64,000 bases of DNA from Oscillospiraceae bacterium (GCA_015066105.1 SVOY01000011.1:1-64000); one strand, 5' to 3'. Positions 17,574-25,789 are shown, counted from the first letter of the stretch. Notes: generated by a model not told the origin, from the letters alone. Made by a program: numbers and translations.

Positions 17574-18977
17574 ATGGCTGTGCCTACTATACCTACAAGC
17601 ATAAGGGTGCATCTCGGCTCGCCCGGGTCATTGGCCGAAAATGTAACCGTATCCTTTCAGGATTATATAAAAAACGTTGCCTCGTCTGAGATTTATTCCA
17701 CCTGGCCCGAGGAGGCTATAAGGGCGAATATTCTCGCCCAGGTCTCCTTTGCCCTTAACAGAGTTTACACCGAGTGGTATCCCTCAATGGGCTATGATTT
17801 TGATATAACGAGTGACACCAATTTTGACCAGAAGTTTATAAAGGGCAGAAACATTTATGAAAATATCAGCCGTATTGTTGATGAGCTTTTTAACGATTAT
17901 ATAAGAAAAGAGGGCACAATCAACCCGTTTTTTGCCGCCTACTGCAACGGCACAACCGTCACCTGCGACGGGCTTTCTCAGTGGGGCACGGTGCCTCTTG
18001 CCGAAGACGGGCTTTCCGCCTTTGAGATACTTAAAAGCTACTACGGCGACGATATTGAGCTTGTGGTCAACGCGCCTCTTCAGGATAATCTGCCCTCTTA
18101 TCCCGACAGACCGCTTGTTGTGGGAGACCTTGACGAAAACGTGAGAAGAATGCAGCTTTACCTCAACCGCATTTCGGCAAATTACCCTGCTATACCCAAA
18201 ATCAGCGTTGTAAACGGACTTTTTGACGAGAATACGGAAAATGCCGTAAGGGCCTTTCAGCGGATATTCAATCTGACAGCCGACGGTATTATCGGCAAGG
18301 CGACCTGGTACAGAATTGTTTATATCTATTCTGCCGTCACCCGCCTTGCGGAGCTGACGGGCGAGGGGGTAGGCTATGAAAATCTGCCCAAGCGCTTTGA
18401 GGGTGATTTAAGTGTCGGCGACAGCGGCGGTCAGGTTGTAACACTGCAGTATTTTCTTGCAATAATCGCTTTTTTCAATTCAGCCGTGCCTCAGCCGGAT
18501 ATAGACGGAGTTTACGGTCAGGGCACAAGGCAGTCTGTGACTGCCTTTCAGCGTTTTGCGGGTCTGCCTCAGACGGGCAGTGTGAACAGAGCAACCTGGG
18601 ACAGCATTTACGGTGCCTATAAGGGCACGGTGGATTACCTAGAAGCAAGCGGAAATATAAATCCCGTTGCCACACAGCCCTTTCCCGGCGTTACCTTAAG
18701 AAGAGGTGATGTGGGTCCCTCCGTGCTCACCTTCAAAACCTATCTTAATTTTATATCGCGATACTTTTTTGATATTATGAGCCTGCCCGAAAACGGCGTT
18801 TTTGATACCCGTACGCAAAATGCGGTCAGACAGTTTCAGACAATTTTTTCTCTGCCGCAGACGGGGCAGGTCAACGAGGCTACATGGAATACCATTGCCG
18901 ACGTTTACCGTGTGCTCAGTGAGGGTCAGCAGAGGCTCGAGGGACAGTATCCCGGCTATGAACTGAGGGAGGAATAA
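17574..18977 (+). CDS. SpoIID-like domain with three peptidoglycan-binding repeats
   Basis: A 467-residue protein. The N-terminal 190 residues (SIRVHLG..., VSFQDYIKNVASSEIYSTWPEEAIRANILAQVSFAL, YCNGTTVTCDGLSQWG) resemble the SpoIID/LytB domain, which in sporulation acts on peptidoglycan stripped of stem peptides. Three PG_binding_1 modules follow (about 195-250, 285-345 and 370-445), each with a GxxDxxTxxAVxxFQ and a TGxxxxxTW core. No signal peptide is seen, so export or action in the mother cell is unclear. The first ATG at 17574 is used, because the upstream TTG overlaps the previous gene. It is part of a three-gene operon. Confidence 0.75.
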   Translation: MAVPTIPTSIRVHLGSPGSLAENVTVSFQDYIKNVASSEIYSTWPEEAIRANILAQVSFALNRVYTEWYPSMGYDFDITSDTNFDQKFIKGRNIYENISRIVDELFNDYIRKEGTINPFFAAYCNGTTVTCDGLSQWGTVPLAEDGLSAFEILKSYYGDDIELVVNAPLQDNLPSYPDRPLVVGDLDENVRRMQLYLNRISANYPAIPKISVVNGLFDENTENAVRAFQRIFNLTADGIIGKATWYRIVYIYSAVTRLAELTGEGVGYENLPKRFEGDLSVGDSGGQVVTLQYFLAIIAFFNSAVPQPDIDGVYGQGTRQSVTAFQRFAGLPQTGSVNRATWDSIYGAYKGTVDYLEASGNINPVATQPFPGVTLRRGDVGPSVLTFKTYLNFISRYFFDIMSLPENGVFDTRTQNAVRQFQTIFSLPQTGQVNEATWNTIADVYRVLSEGQQRLEGQYPGYELREE

Positions 18978-18979
18978 GC

Positions 18980-19471
18980 TTGAACGACAAACAAAAGGCA
19001 ACGGCAGAGCTTCAGCAGTGGCTGAGAAACATAAGCAAGAGCAAGGATGCTTCGCCTGCCGTTATACCCGACGGAATTTTTTCGGCAGAAACGAGAATTG
19101 AGGTTGAGAATTTTCAGCGTGAAAACGGCCTGCCCGTGACGGGCGTTGCAGACTATGAAACCTGGGAGGCGATAAGGCTTGCCGACAGCCTTGTGAGTGC
19201 AGGCAGGGAGCCGCCCGTGCAGATTGCGCCGATTGAAAGCAGTGATTTACCTCTTGAAAGGGGAATGAACAACCTTTTTACCGATACCCTTAAGCTTATG
19301 CTGCGATTAGTGGCGGAGAGCTTTGAAAACTTTGAGCTTTATGAAGAAGAGGGCTACGGTGAAAAAACTCAGAACGCCGTAAGAAGGTGGCAGGAAATTG
19401 CTTTTCTGCCCGTAACGGGTGAAACGGACAAGGAAACGTGGAACAGCCTGGCGGCATTTTATCTGTTATAG
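18980..19471 (+). CDS. Tandem peptidoglycan-binding domain protein
   Basis: A 163-residue protein made almost entirely of two PG_binding_1-like modules (about residues 5-66 and 95-160), with FSAETRIEVENFQRENGLPVTGVADYETWEAI as the first core and GEKTQNAVRRWQEIAFLPVTGETDKETWNSL as the second. It starts with TTG at 18980, supported by GGGAGGA 6 nt upstream, two nucleotides after the SpoIID-like gene. There is no catalytic domain and no signal peptide. It probably extends or partners the cell-wall recognition of the upstream protein. Confidence 0.75.
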   Translation: MNDKQKATAELQQWLRNISKSKDASPAVIPDGIFSAETRIEVENFQRENGLPVTGVADYETWEAIRLADSLVSAGREPPVQIAPIESSDLPLERGMNNLFTDTLKLMLRLVAESFENFELYEEEGYGEKTQNAVRRWQEIAFLPVTGETDKETWNSLAAFYLL

Positions 19472-19514
19472 CAAAAACAATAACCGTGTACCTTTTGTGA
19501 AACAGTACACGGTT

Positions 19515-19792
19515 GGGCGACACTTCGTAAGGAAGTTAGGGTTTTTACAGGCTCTTTTCCGCTTAAACATCACGAAAACTCCCCGTAATACACGAGTATG
19601 ACGGGGAGTTTATCATTTCCTTTAAACGAAAAATATCTCTGTAAAAACTGCTTTGCACCTTAAAATTATGGTATTTTTGATGCAGAACAAGGCGAAAAGC
19701 ACAGAAATCCTTTCGGATTTCGAGCATTTTCAACGCAGTTATGCGCAGAAATAGCAAATTTTAAGGCCTAATATCCTTATGAAGTGGCGCCC
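19515..19792. repeat. Repeat family B, copy 1 (278 bp, inverted ends)
   Basis: Terminal inverted repeats GGGCGACACTTCGTAAGG (left) and CTTATGAAGTGGCGCCC (right). The whole element aligns with 34519-34796, which is also exactly 278 bp. Shared blocks include the hairpin CTCCCCGT / ACGGGGAG near the left end, GCAGAACAAGGC, AGCACAGAAATCC and TTCGAGCATTTT. The right end abuts the stop codon of the esterase. No transposase is encoded, so it resembles a MITE. The short ORF with KMLEIRKDFCAF is repeated with the element and is not a gene. Confidence 0.85.
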
Positions 19793-20752
19793 TTATTGTT
19801 CATTTTTTTCTTTTATGCCAAACCAGCTTTTTGTGCAGGCGAGCATAAGCTCATCGGCATATTGCTTGTTTTTCTTGTTGCTTTTAAGGCTGTGCTTTGT
19901 GTCCTCAAAAACCACAAGCTCATGGTTAACGCGGTATTCGCTCAGCTTTTCGCAAAGCAGCTGACTGCCGATAAAGGGTGCGGTGCGGTCGTTTTCTCCG
20001 TGGAGAATAACGGTGGGCACTGTTTCTGACGAAACGTAGCTTATGGGTGAGTATTCGTCAAGCAGGGCAGTAAATTCGCTGCGGTTTTCCGGCGTAATTT
20101 TTTCGCCGAACACCCTTGACATAAAATTACACATATACTCCTCGTCGCCGAGAGTGTTCTCTGTGAAGAAAACGTCAAGAGAAAGGTCGGGCACGGGCGA
20201 AAGCGCAAAAACGCCGACGGGCTCAATGGGGGATATATCCTTATATTTATAGGCATAAAGGAGTGAGAGGTGGCCGCCTGCCGAATGGCCGCATAAAATT
20301 ACCCGTGTCAGATTGACAGAATAGCTTGCGGCAAAGGTTTTAATCTGATTGATTGCAAGGGTAATATCGTCAATGATATCGTAGATATCGTTTTTGCCGT
20401 CTCTTACAAGGCGGTAGTTTATTGATGCCGTTGCATAGTCGGAGTTTGACTGAAAGGTGTCAAAGCTTTTTTTGACCGATACCTTGTCTCCGCCGCGCCA
20501 GCCGCCGCCGTGAAGATAGATAACTATGCCGATTTCCTCTCTTGCGTCAACGGGAAGGCTGAGGTCGAAGGTCTGCTTGTCGTGCTCACCGTAGCGTATG
20601 TTTTCAAAAATAAGAAGCTCGGGCTCGGTTATCTCTGCCTCCTGCTCGGGCTTTTCCGGGTATGGGGTGCCGTATTCTGCATAGCCCACGGCAACTGTCA
20701 AGGAGATAAACAGCATTACTGCAAGAGCTATTGAGACAAATCTTGAATGCAT
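19793..20752 (-). CDS. Secreted alpha/beta hydrolase (esterase type)
   Basis: A 319-residue serine hydrolase of the esterase/lipase (BD-FAE-like) group. Residues 1-24 are a signal peptide or anchor. The oxyanion-hole segment is YLHGGGWRGGDK (about 83-94), the nucleophile elbow is GHSAGGH (Ser about 173), Asp lies in HGENDRTAP and His in DTKHSL. It is clearly paralogous to the hydrolase at 31528, with matching segments around HGGGW, SAGxHL, LYxYxxK, SPISYVSS. The likely substrate is a small acyl ester or an acetylated or feruloylated sugar. It is transcribed alone. Its 3' end touches a 278-bp repeat, so its natural terminator may have been replaced by the hairpin of the element. Confidence 0.85.
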   Translation of the reverse strand: MHSRFVSIALAVMLFISLTVAVGYAEYGTPYPEKPEQEAEITEPELLIFENIRYGEHDKQTFDLSLPVDAREEIGIVIYLHGGGWRGGDKVSVKKSFDTFQSNSDYATASINYRLVRDGKNDIYDIIDDITLAINQIKTFAASYSVNLTRVILCGHSAGGHLSLLYAYKYKDISPIEPVGVFALSPVPDLSLDVFFTENTLGDEEYMCNFMSRVFGEKITPENRSEFTALLDEYSPISYVSSETVPTVILHGENDRTAPFIGSQLLCEKLSEYRVNHELVVFEDTKHSLKSNKKNKQYADELMLACTKSWFGIKEKNEQ

Positions 20753-20793
20753 ATCAGATCTCCTTTCGCAAAATAAATTATCTCAACGGGAAT

Positions 20794-20842
20794 AAAAACA
20801 GATGTATTTAAGTGCTCGGATGAACTCTAAATACATCTGTTA
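20794..20842 (-). terminator. Terminator of rpsF-ssb-rpsR
   Basis: AACAGATGTATTTA / TAAATACATCTGTT, a 14-bp stem with a 17-nt loop. On the minus strand it is followed by a T-run. Confidence 0.85.
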
Positions 20843-20873
20843 TGCTTTTGCTTTTTCGGCCTCAGGCTGAAAA

Positions 20874-21119
20874 TCAGTCAGCTGTGTAAGCCATGAGTGC
20901 TACCTGACGTGCACGCTTGATAGCAGTTGTGAGTTCGCGCTGATGACGAGCACAGGTGCCTGTCACTCTGCGGGGAAGGATTTTAGCTCTGTCAGAAGTG
21001 AACTTACGAAGCTTCTGAACATCCTTGTAATCGATTTCTTCAACCTTATCTACACAGAATGCGCAAACCTTTTTGCGTGACTTTCTGTTAGGACGGTTGG
21101 AATTCTTTTCATATGCCAT
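20874..21119 (-). CDS. rpsR: Ribosomal protein bS18
   Basis: Component of the small ribosomal subunit that pairs with bS6 on the platform. The 81-residue protein has the family core [56 protein letters not shown]. It carries CAFC near the N terminus, a zinc-binding-type remnant in bS18. It is the last gene of rpsF-ssb-rpsR, 27 nt after ssb, and a terminator follows. The start has AGGAGGAATACGT upstream. Order and strand match the standard Bacillota arrangement. Confidence 0.96.
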   Translation of the reverse strand: MAYEKNSNRPNRKSRKKVCAFCVDKVEEIDYKDVQKLRKFTSDRAKILPRRVTGTCARHQRELTTAIKRARQVALMAYTAD

Positions 21120-21146
21120 GATACGTATTCCTCCTGTTGTTATTTT

Positions 21147-21587
21147 TTAGAAAGGTAAATCTTCGTCGTCGGTGATTTCTTCAAAATCGTTTGCAGTAGC
21201 TGTCTGATAAGAGGGGGCAACTGCAGGAGCCACATGAGCGGCGGGCGTTGCGGAAGTTCCGCTTTCAGCCTTTGAGCCGCAGAAGCTTACTTCTCTTGCA
21301 AGAACCTCGTAAGCAGTTCTCTTTGCTCCGTTTGAGTCCTCGTAGCTTCTTGACTGAAGCTGACCCTGAACGGCAATCATAGAGCCCTTTGCGAAGTATC
21401 TGCAAACAAAGTTTGCTGTGTTCTCCCATGCAACGATGGGGATGAAATCTGCCTGTCTCTGCTCGCCCTGTCTTACAAAGGAGCGGTCTACGGCGATTCT
21501 GAAGGTTGCAACGGATTTACCGGTTGTTGTGGTGCGAAGCTCGGGGTCTGCAACAAGGCGACCCATAAGTGTTACGCAGTTAAGCAT
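21147..21587 (-). CDS. ssb: Single-stranded DNA-binding protein
   Basis: Binds and protects single-stranded DNA during replication and repair. An N-terminal OB fold (residues 1-104) begins MLNCVTLMGRLVADPELRTTTTGKSVATFRIAVDR and contains the tetramer-type core with FVCRYFAKGSMIAVQGQLQSRSYED. A low-complexity alanine- and threonine-rich linker follows, with the acidic tip DDEDLPF at the C terminus that recruits partner proteins. The length of 146 residues is normal. It lies between rpsF (12 nt upstream) and rpsR, so its dosage is tied to ribosomal proteins and to the operon leader. Confidence 0.96.
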   Translation of the reverse strand: MLNCVTLMGRLVADPELRTTTTGKSVATFRIAVDRSFVRQGEQRQADFIPIVAWENTANFVCRYFAKGSMIAVQGQLQSRSYEDSNGAKRTAYEVLAREVSFCGSKAESGTSATPAAHVAPAVAPSYQTATANDFEEITDDEDLPF

Positions 21588-21599
21588 TTCGGCTCCTCC

Positions 21600-21890
21600 T
21601 TACTTTCTGATTGTGAGAACGCGAAGAACACCTTCAGTGATGCCTGCTACACGCTCAAGCTCTGCGGGGAGAGCAGGTGCAGCTTCATAGTTCATAAGAA
21701 CATAAGCACCCTGTGTTTCATCGTTAATCTCGTAAGCAAGGTTACGAACACCGTTCATGCCGCCGAAGGGCTCTGCTGAAACAAGTGTGCCGTTTGCGCT
21801 GATGAGAGCCTGGAACTTCTCGCTGAGAGCAGTAACAGCTTCTTCACCCTTTGCAACTGAGAATACGAACATTGATTCATACTTGTTCAT
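21600..21890 (-). CDS. rpsF: Ribosomal protein bS6
   Basis: Small-subunit protein that forms the bS6:bS18 heterodimer on 16S rRNA. The family start is NKYESMFVF, followed by ALSEKFQALISANG and GGMNGVRNLAYEINDETQGAYVLMNYEA. The 96-residue length is normal. It is the first gene of the operon, with AAGGAGGTAAAAAAAAC upstream and an 85-nt leader that may carry the bS6:bS18 feedback element (see 21893-21945). The promoter is at 21981-22009. Confidence 0.96.
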   Translation of the reverse strand: MNKYESMFVFSVAKGEEAVTALSEKFQALISANGTLVSAEPFGGMNGVRNLAYEINDETQGAYVLMNYEAAPALPAELERVAGITEGVLRVLTIRK

Positions 21891-21892
21891 GT

Positions 21893-21945
21893 TTTTTTTA
21901 CCTCCTTATGGTCTCTGGCCCCGAAACTCAATTATTCGGAGCAAG
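21893..21945 (-). promoter_or_regulatory. Candidate bS6:bS18 autoregulatory leader hairpin
   Basis: In the transcript the segment reads GCTCCGAA...TTTCGGGGC before the ribosome site, forming a stem with CCG-type trinucleotides. Leaders of rpsF operons are known to carry a hairpin with a CCG element bound by bS6:bS18. Position and base content fit, but I have not matched a covariance model. Confidence 0.4.
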
Positions 21946-21980
21946 GAAAATTATCGCAATGCATACTGCGACAGTTACCG

Positions 21981-22009
21981 ATTATACCAACAAAAGTGTA
22001 GGTTGTCAA
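21981..22009 (-). promoter_or_regulatory. Promoter of rpsF-ssb-rpsR
   Basis: On the minus strand TTGACA (22009-22004) and TATAAT (21986-21981), with exactly 17 nt between them. Confidence 0.85.
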
Positions 22010-22062
22010 GGGTTTTGTGAAAAAAACTCCTTGCTGAAAAAACATAAAGGAGTTTTTGTTTA

Positions 22063-22512
22063 TTAAGAAAGTGTGCCTGAAGCACTGCAGCTGAGTGTGA
22101 TTGTTCTTTCTACAGTTTTTATTGGTATGCCTAAAACATATTGCTTGGCAATTACATCACCTGTTGCTTTGTTACCGCTTTTACTTGCTGTTGCAGAAGT
22201 GATCTTCCAATTATCGTTATAAATGTTATAGGCTATCGTAGCCTTTGTGCAGGTAGCAGAGCTGCCAGTGTAAGTAAAGGTTCCTCTGAGAGTTGCGTCC
22301 CAAAGTTTTTCGTTGTCATTATTATAATGATTTATTGTCTTTGTTCCGCTTTTTGTGTTACTTGCACGGCTTATTGATTCCTCTGTCAACTCTATTATCA
22401 AATAAGAACCGTCTTTTAAGTAAATAATCTCTGATGTGTTTTTTGCTGAAACAGTTGTAAAACCGCTTAGGATGCATAACATTGTTAAAATAGTTGCAAT
22501 TAACTTTTTCAT
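22063..22512 (-). CDS. Secreted protein of PadR cassette 1
   Basis: A 149-residue exported protein with a cleavable signal peptide (residues 1-23, ending VSAK). The mature part is predicted beta-rich. The segment LWDATLRGTFTYTGSSATCTKATIAYNIYNDNWKITSATASKSGNKA matches in order the product at 40844 (LWSVYLKGTFTYNGKTVSCTDASARYHIYDNDWEMIYCNSEKSGATA), and the ends VLGIPIKTVERTITLSCSASGTLS and KLGVPLKEIESSITLTCDVNGKIS also match. The function is unknown. The start at 22512 overlaps the stop of the membrane protein gene by 4 nt. It is the last gene of a PadR-HAAS-secreted protein operon. Confidence 0.75.
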   Translation of the reverse strand: MKKLIATILTMLCILSGFTTVSAKNTSEIIYLKDGSYLIIELTEESISRASNTKSGTKTINHYNNDNEKLWDATLRGTFTYTGSSATCTKATIAYNIYNDNWKITSATASKSGNKATGDVIAKQYVLGIPIKTVERTITLSCSASGTLS

Positions 22513-22922
22513 ATAGTCACCTCATAATTTTCATCGTGTACGTCTACACCTTCCGGTGCCTCAATAGCCGGACCGTACACAGTAATATCAGGACCGTCAT
22601 CATGGGCATCATACACGGCAATGCAAACGCCCAACAGCCAAATTATTAAAGCAACAATTACACCTATAATCAAAGCCTTCTTTTTGTTAACGGCCCTTTT
22701 TATATCAGCAGGCGTAACAAAATCCGCAAGGTAGGTTTTTGCTATTTCCTCGGCTGAGCCGAAGTGACTGTAAAGCTGTGAAATATCAGTAATGTTTTCG
22801 TTTTCAATATAATCTCTTATTGAAGCTTCAATATCTTCAAGTATTGTTTTCTTTTGCTTTTTGGGGCAAACAAGATTATTGTCGATAGCATGAAGATAAA
22901 TTTTTATATCCTTTTCAATCAT
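22509..22922 (-). CDS. HAAS-type membrane protein of PadR cassette 1
   Basis: A 137-residue protein. Residues 1-72 form a helical cytoplasmic domain of the HAAS/DUF1700 kind (YLHAIDNNLVCPKKQKKTILEDIEASIRDYIENE...YSHFGSAEEIAKTYLADF). Proteins like this are found next to PadR regulators and are thought to act with them. One transmembrane helix follows (about 86-108), then an acidic external tail. It shares the CPxKQKK and FGxxExIAxxx motifs with the protein at 40452. Its start overlaps the PadR stop by 4 nt and its stop overlaps the secreted protein start by 4 nt, so translation of all three is coupled. Confidence 0.75.
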   Translation of the reverse strand: MIEKDIKIYLHAIDNNLVCPKKQKKTILEDIEASIRDYIENENITDISQLYSHFGSAEEIAKTYLADFVTPADIKRAVNKKKALIIGVIVALIIWLLGVCIAVYDAHDDGPDITVYGPAIEAPEGVDVHDENYEVTI

Positions 22923-23275
22923 AGCTTTTCCCCTTCCTCTCTGTCGAGTATCAGGCTGATGCCCAAGCTGATTTCGTCATATTCACCGAGTATCTGCTTA
23001 AGGTATTCTTTGCCGCTCGGTTCAAGGTGATAGTATTTTCTTTTTCGTTTTTTGCCTGCCGCTTCTTCTCTTACGGAAAGATAGCCACGCTCAATAAGCT
23101 TGTAAAGTATAAGGTACAGCGTACCCTCAAGCATAGTAAATCTGCCGCCGCTTTTTTCTTCCATAAGCCTGCAAAGCTGATAACCGTAAAGGTCTTCCTT
23201 TGAAAGAAGATAAAGTGCAAGAAGCTCGGCGGCGCCCCTTTTAAAATTTTCCTGATTTTGACTCAAAGCAACCAC
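22919..23275 (-). CDS. PadR-family transcriptional regulator, cassette 1
   Basis: A 118-residue DNA-binding protein. The winged helix-turn-helix fills residues about 10-90 (ELLALYLLSKEDLYGYQLCRLMEEKSGGRFTMLEGTLYLILYKLIERGYLS), with the PadR-typical GYQL, the wing KKRKRKYYHLEPSGKEYL, and a C-terminal dimer helix. It is probably an autorepressor. The first gene of a three-gene operon, it diverges from the secreted protein gene at 23474 across a 198-nt interval that must hold its operator. Paralogous to the regulator at 40120. Confidence 0.88.
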   Translation of the reverse strand: MVALSQNQENFKRGAAELLALYLLSKEDLYGYQLCRLMEEKSGGRFTMLEGTLYLILYKLIERGYLSVREEAAGKKRKRKYYHLEPSGKEYLKQILGEYDEISLGISLILDREEGEKL

Positions 23276-23348
23276 CCTTCACTATAATATCAACATTATA
23301 TTACCACTGATTATTATTGTTGTAAATACTTTTACTGCAAATATATTG

Positions 23349-23376
23349 TTGACAAATGTGATTTAATATGTATAAT
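23349..23376 (+). promoter_or_regulatory. Promoter of the divergent secreted protein gene
   Basis: TTGACA at 23349-23354 and TATAAT at 23371-23376, 16-nt spacer. It lies in the PadR cassette 1 control region, so PadR may act on it. Confidence 0.65.
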
Positions 23377-23473
23377 GAAATTAAAGGAGAATGAAAGAGG
23401 TGATACCGGTGCAGAGGTGAAGGCGTTTTGGTTAAATCAGCTTGAAACTTAATATATATAGGAGGAAAATAAT

Positions 23474-24481
23474 ATGAAGAAGTTTATATCTGTTTTTATT
23501 TGTGTGTGTACACTTGTTTGTTCCTGTACATTTTTTGTTGATGCAAGTTCGCTTTATCCTGTTAAGGTTAAAAAAATTAACGAGTATGATGTTTACAGTG
23601 AATATTCAAAAATGACTGATAAACAGCTTAAAAAAGAAGGTCTAACGCAAGGACAGATTAAATATATCAGAAAATTCAATTTCGAAGATGCTATCAAATA
23701 CAGAGCAAGTCTATCGGATGAAACACTTGAAAGTTATGGTTACTCAAAAAAAGAGATCGAAGAACTAAGGACAGTGGCTTCATCAGATAAAATATCAGAG
23801 GCTGATATTCGTTCAATTTCGGAATCAACACTAAAATCTTATTTAAGAGCAATTAAACGCGGAAAAGATACAAGCGGAAGTGACACAATAAATTATTATT
23901 GTCTTATGGAATATAAATTCAAATGGAACAGACCGCCGTTCTTTACTTTTGTGGATAGCGTGGCTATTGCTTATAAAACCGAAAATTCAAGAGAAATGAT
24001 ATATCAAAGAGTTTTTGACGGCGGTAATATAATTGCTAGTGATTATAGCAGATATAAATTAAAGGTAGATTATTATAATAGTCTTTCAGGAGAAGATTAT
24101 AGTGAATACTATGAATGGGAACTTGATGATTCTGGTTCTGCAATTAGCGCATCTTTTTATCCCGGCATAAACAATTATTATACAGACCCTAACACTGATC
24201 AGACTTATTCAATAATATGTAAATCGGGATCCGGATGGTTCCGCTTAGGTTACAAATATTCCTCAACCGCTCCTTACTTTTGTGCGAAGTACGGACATTC
24301 GCTAATTACTCTTGAGCCTTCTTTTTCAATATCAGCACCATTCGATATTAACTTTAGTTTCGGCGTTGATACGCAAACGCAAAATGGATGGTTCGATAGT
24401 GATCTCACAGTAAATGCTAATTCTAGTCATACGGACGGCATTTTCGGTGTCGGTGATACAGGGTATAAAACCTACCTATAA
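23474..24481 (+). CDS. Secreted hypothetical protein divergent from PadR
   Basis: A 335-residue protein with an N-terminal signal peptide (residues 1-24, ending VDAS). Residues 40-130 are charged and helical with a repeated pattern (LTQGQIKYIRKFN, YGYSKKEIEELRTV), and the C-terminal 200 residues are rich in Tyr, Ser and aromatic residues, as in beta-structured exported proteins. I do not recognise the family. TAGGAGGAAAATAAT precedes the ATG. It is transcribed away from the PadR cassette, matching the placement of the secreted protein at 39528 near cassette 2. Base composition is more AT-rich than in the neighbouring housekeeping genes. Confidence 0.7.
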   Translation: MKKFISVFICVCTLVCSCTFFVDASSLYPVKVKKINEYDVYSEYSKMTDKQLKKEGLTQGQIKYIRKFNFEDAIKYRASLSDETLESYGYSKKEIEELRTVASSDKISEADIRSISESTLKSYLRAIKRGKDTSGSDTINYYCLMEYKFKWNRPPFFTFVDSVAIAYKTENSREMIYQRVFDGGNIIASDYSRYKLKVDYYNSLSGEDYSEYYEWELDDSGSAISASFYPGINNYYTDPNTDQTYSIICKSGSGWFRLGYKYSSTAPYFCAKYGHSLITLEPSFSISAPFDINFSFGVDTQTQNGWFDSDLTVNANSSHTDGIFGVGDTGYKTYL

Positions 24482-24503
24482 CAAATAAAAAGGATGTGTT
24501 TTT

Positions 24504-24749
24504 ATGGCCGGGGTAATAATCAGATTAATAATTTCTGCAGTTGTTTTTTACGTGCTCGGAGTAGGCTCGCTTTGGCTTGAAAACCTCGGTAGCGGAGGCG
24601 GTGTGTTCTTCATTGCAGGACTTGTAGGTGTTGCTTTTGTAAATATACTTATTTCTTTGAGTGATGCCAAGGGTGAGGTAGTTGAGCTTCGCAAGGAAAT
24701 TGCCGAGCTTAAAAAGAAGCCGGAAGAACCCAAGAGTGATGAAAAATAA
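24504..24749 (+). CDS. Small two-helix membrane protein with coiled-coil tail
   Basis: An 81-residue protein. Residues 1-50 contain two hydrophobic segments (IIRLIISAVVFYVLGVGSLWL and VFFIAGLVGVAFVNILISL), and residues 54-81 are a charged, helical, coiled-coil-like tail (KGEVVELRKEIAELKKKPEEP). It lies 22 nt after the secreted protein gene and probably shares its transcript. A terminator follows. The function is unknown. Confidence 0.6.
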   Translation: MAGVIIRLIISAVVFYVLGVGSLWLENLGSGGGVFFIAGLVGVAFVNILISLSDAKGEVVELRKEIAELKKKPEEPKSDEK

Positions 24750-24756
24750 AACATAA

Positions 24757-24797
24757 AAGAGGTAACGCGAAAAGCCGTGTTACCTCTCAATTTTTTA
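24757..24797 (+). terminator. Terminator after the small membrane protein gene
   Basis: AGAGGTAACGCG / CGTGTTACCTCT stem followed by TTTTTT. Confidence 0.8.
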
Positions 24798-24847
24798 TAA
24801 GCTAAATTCCGAATTTCCAATTCCGCATTTCCGAATTTGTGCGGCTC

Positions 24848-25774
24848 TTACCCCTCAAACAAGCCCACACTCATATACCTTTCACCCGAATCGGGGAGAA
24901 GGACAACAATGCTTTTGCCCTTGTTTTCCTCTCTGAGGGCAATTTCCCTTGCCGCACAAATAGCCGCACCCGAGGAGATGCCTGCGAGTATACCCTCGCT
25001 TTTTGCAAGACTTCGGCACATAGAGAATGCATCCTCGGTTTTTACCGTAAGCACCTCGTCAATGACATCCATATTGAGATTGTCGGGAATAAAGTTTGCA
25101 CCGATACCTTGTATTCCGTGCTTGCCCACAATGCCCTTTGTGATAAGCGGTGAGTCAAAGGGCTCAACACCTATTACCTTTATGTCGGGATTTTTTTCTT
25201 TAAGGTAAGCACCCGTGCCGGAAACAGTACCGCCGGTGCCGATGCAGGCAACAAAAATGTCAACCCTGCCCTCGGTGTCACGGTAAATCTCCTCACCCGT
25301 TGAAAGCACGTGGCTTTCGGGGTTATCGGGATTATCAAACTGTGAGGGAATAAAGGAGTTGGGAGTGCTTTCGTGAAGCTCTCTTGCCTTTTCAACAGAG
25401 CCGAGCATACCCTTTACGCCCTCGGTGAGAACAATCTGTGCACCGTAGGCCTTAAGGAGCTTCTGCCTTTCAACGCTCATTGTGTCGGGCATAACAAGCA
25501 CCGCCTTGTAGCCCATGCTGACAGCCGCGGCGGCAAGGCCTATGCCGGTGTTGCCGCTTGTGGGCTCAATGATTGTTGCACCCTCGCTGATAAGGCCCTT
25601 TTCAGCCGCCTTTTTAAGCATATTGACGGCAACCCTGTCCTTGACAGAGCCTGCCGGATTAAAATACTCAAGCTTGAGTAAAAGCCTTGCGTTTATTTTT
25701 TCTCCTTCTGCAAGGCGTGATGCCTCAAGAAGGGGAGTATTACCCACAAGGGAAGAAAAATCGCTGTAAATCAT
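24848..25774 (-). CDS. cysK: Cysteine synthase A
   Basis: PLP-dependent O-acetylserine sulfhydrylase that makes L-cysteine from O-acetylserine and sulfide. The PLP lysine is Lys45 in NPAGSVKDRVA. The substrate loop is EPTSGNTGIGLA (70-81), and the glycine-rich phosphate loop is GIGTGGTVSGTG. The length of 308 residues is normal. It lies 15 nt after nrdR on the same strand, and the isomerase gene precedes that, so the three probably form one operon. No cysE is present in the window. Confidence 0.95.
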   Translation of the reverse strand: MIYSDFSSLVGNTPLLEASRLAEGEKINARLLLKLEYFNPAGSVKDRVAVNMLKKAAEKGLISEGATIIEPTSGNTGIGLAAAAVSMGYKAVLVMPDTMSVERQKLLKAYGAQIVLTEGVKGMLGSVEKARELHESTPNSFIPSQFDNPDNPESHVLSTGEEIYRDTEGRVDIFVACIGTGGTVSGTGAYLKEKNPDIKVIGVEPFDSPLITKGIVGKHGIQGIGANFIPDNLNMDVIDEVLTVKTEDAFSMCRSLAKSEGILAGISSGAAICAAREIALREENKGKSIVVLLPDSGERYMSVGLFEG

Positions 25775-25789
25775 AAGCTCACCCCGGTT

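Noticed and set aside
19563-19757. Small ORF with KMLEIRKDFCAF also present near 34549
   Set aside because: It is carried by both 278-bp repeats with no ribosome site, so similarity reflects repeat identity and not a conserved protein.
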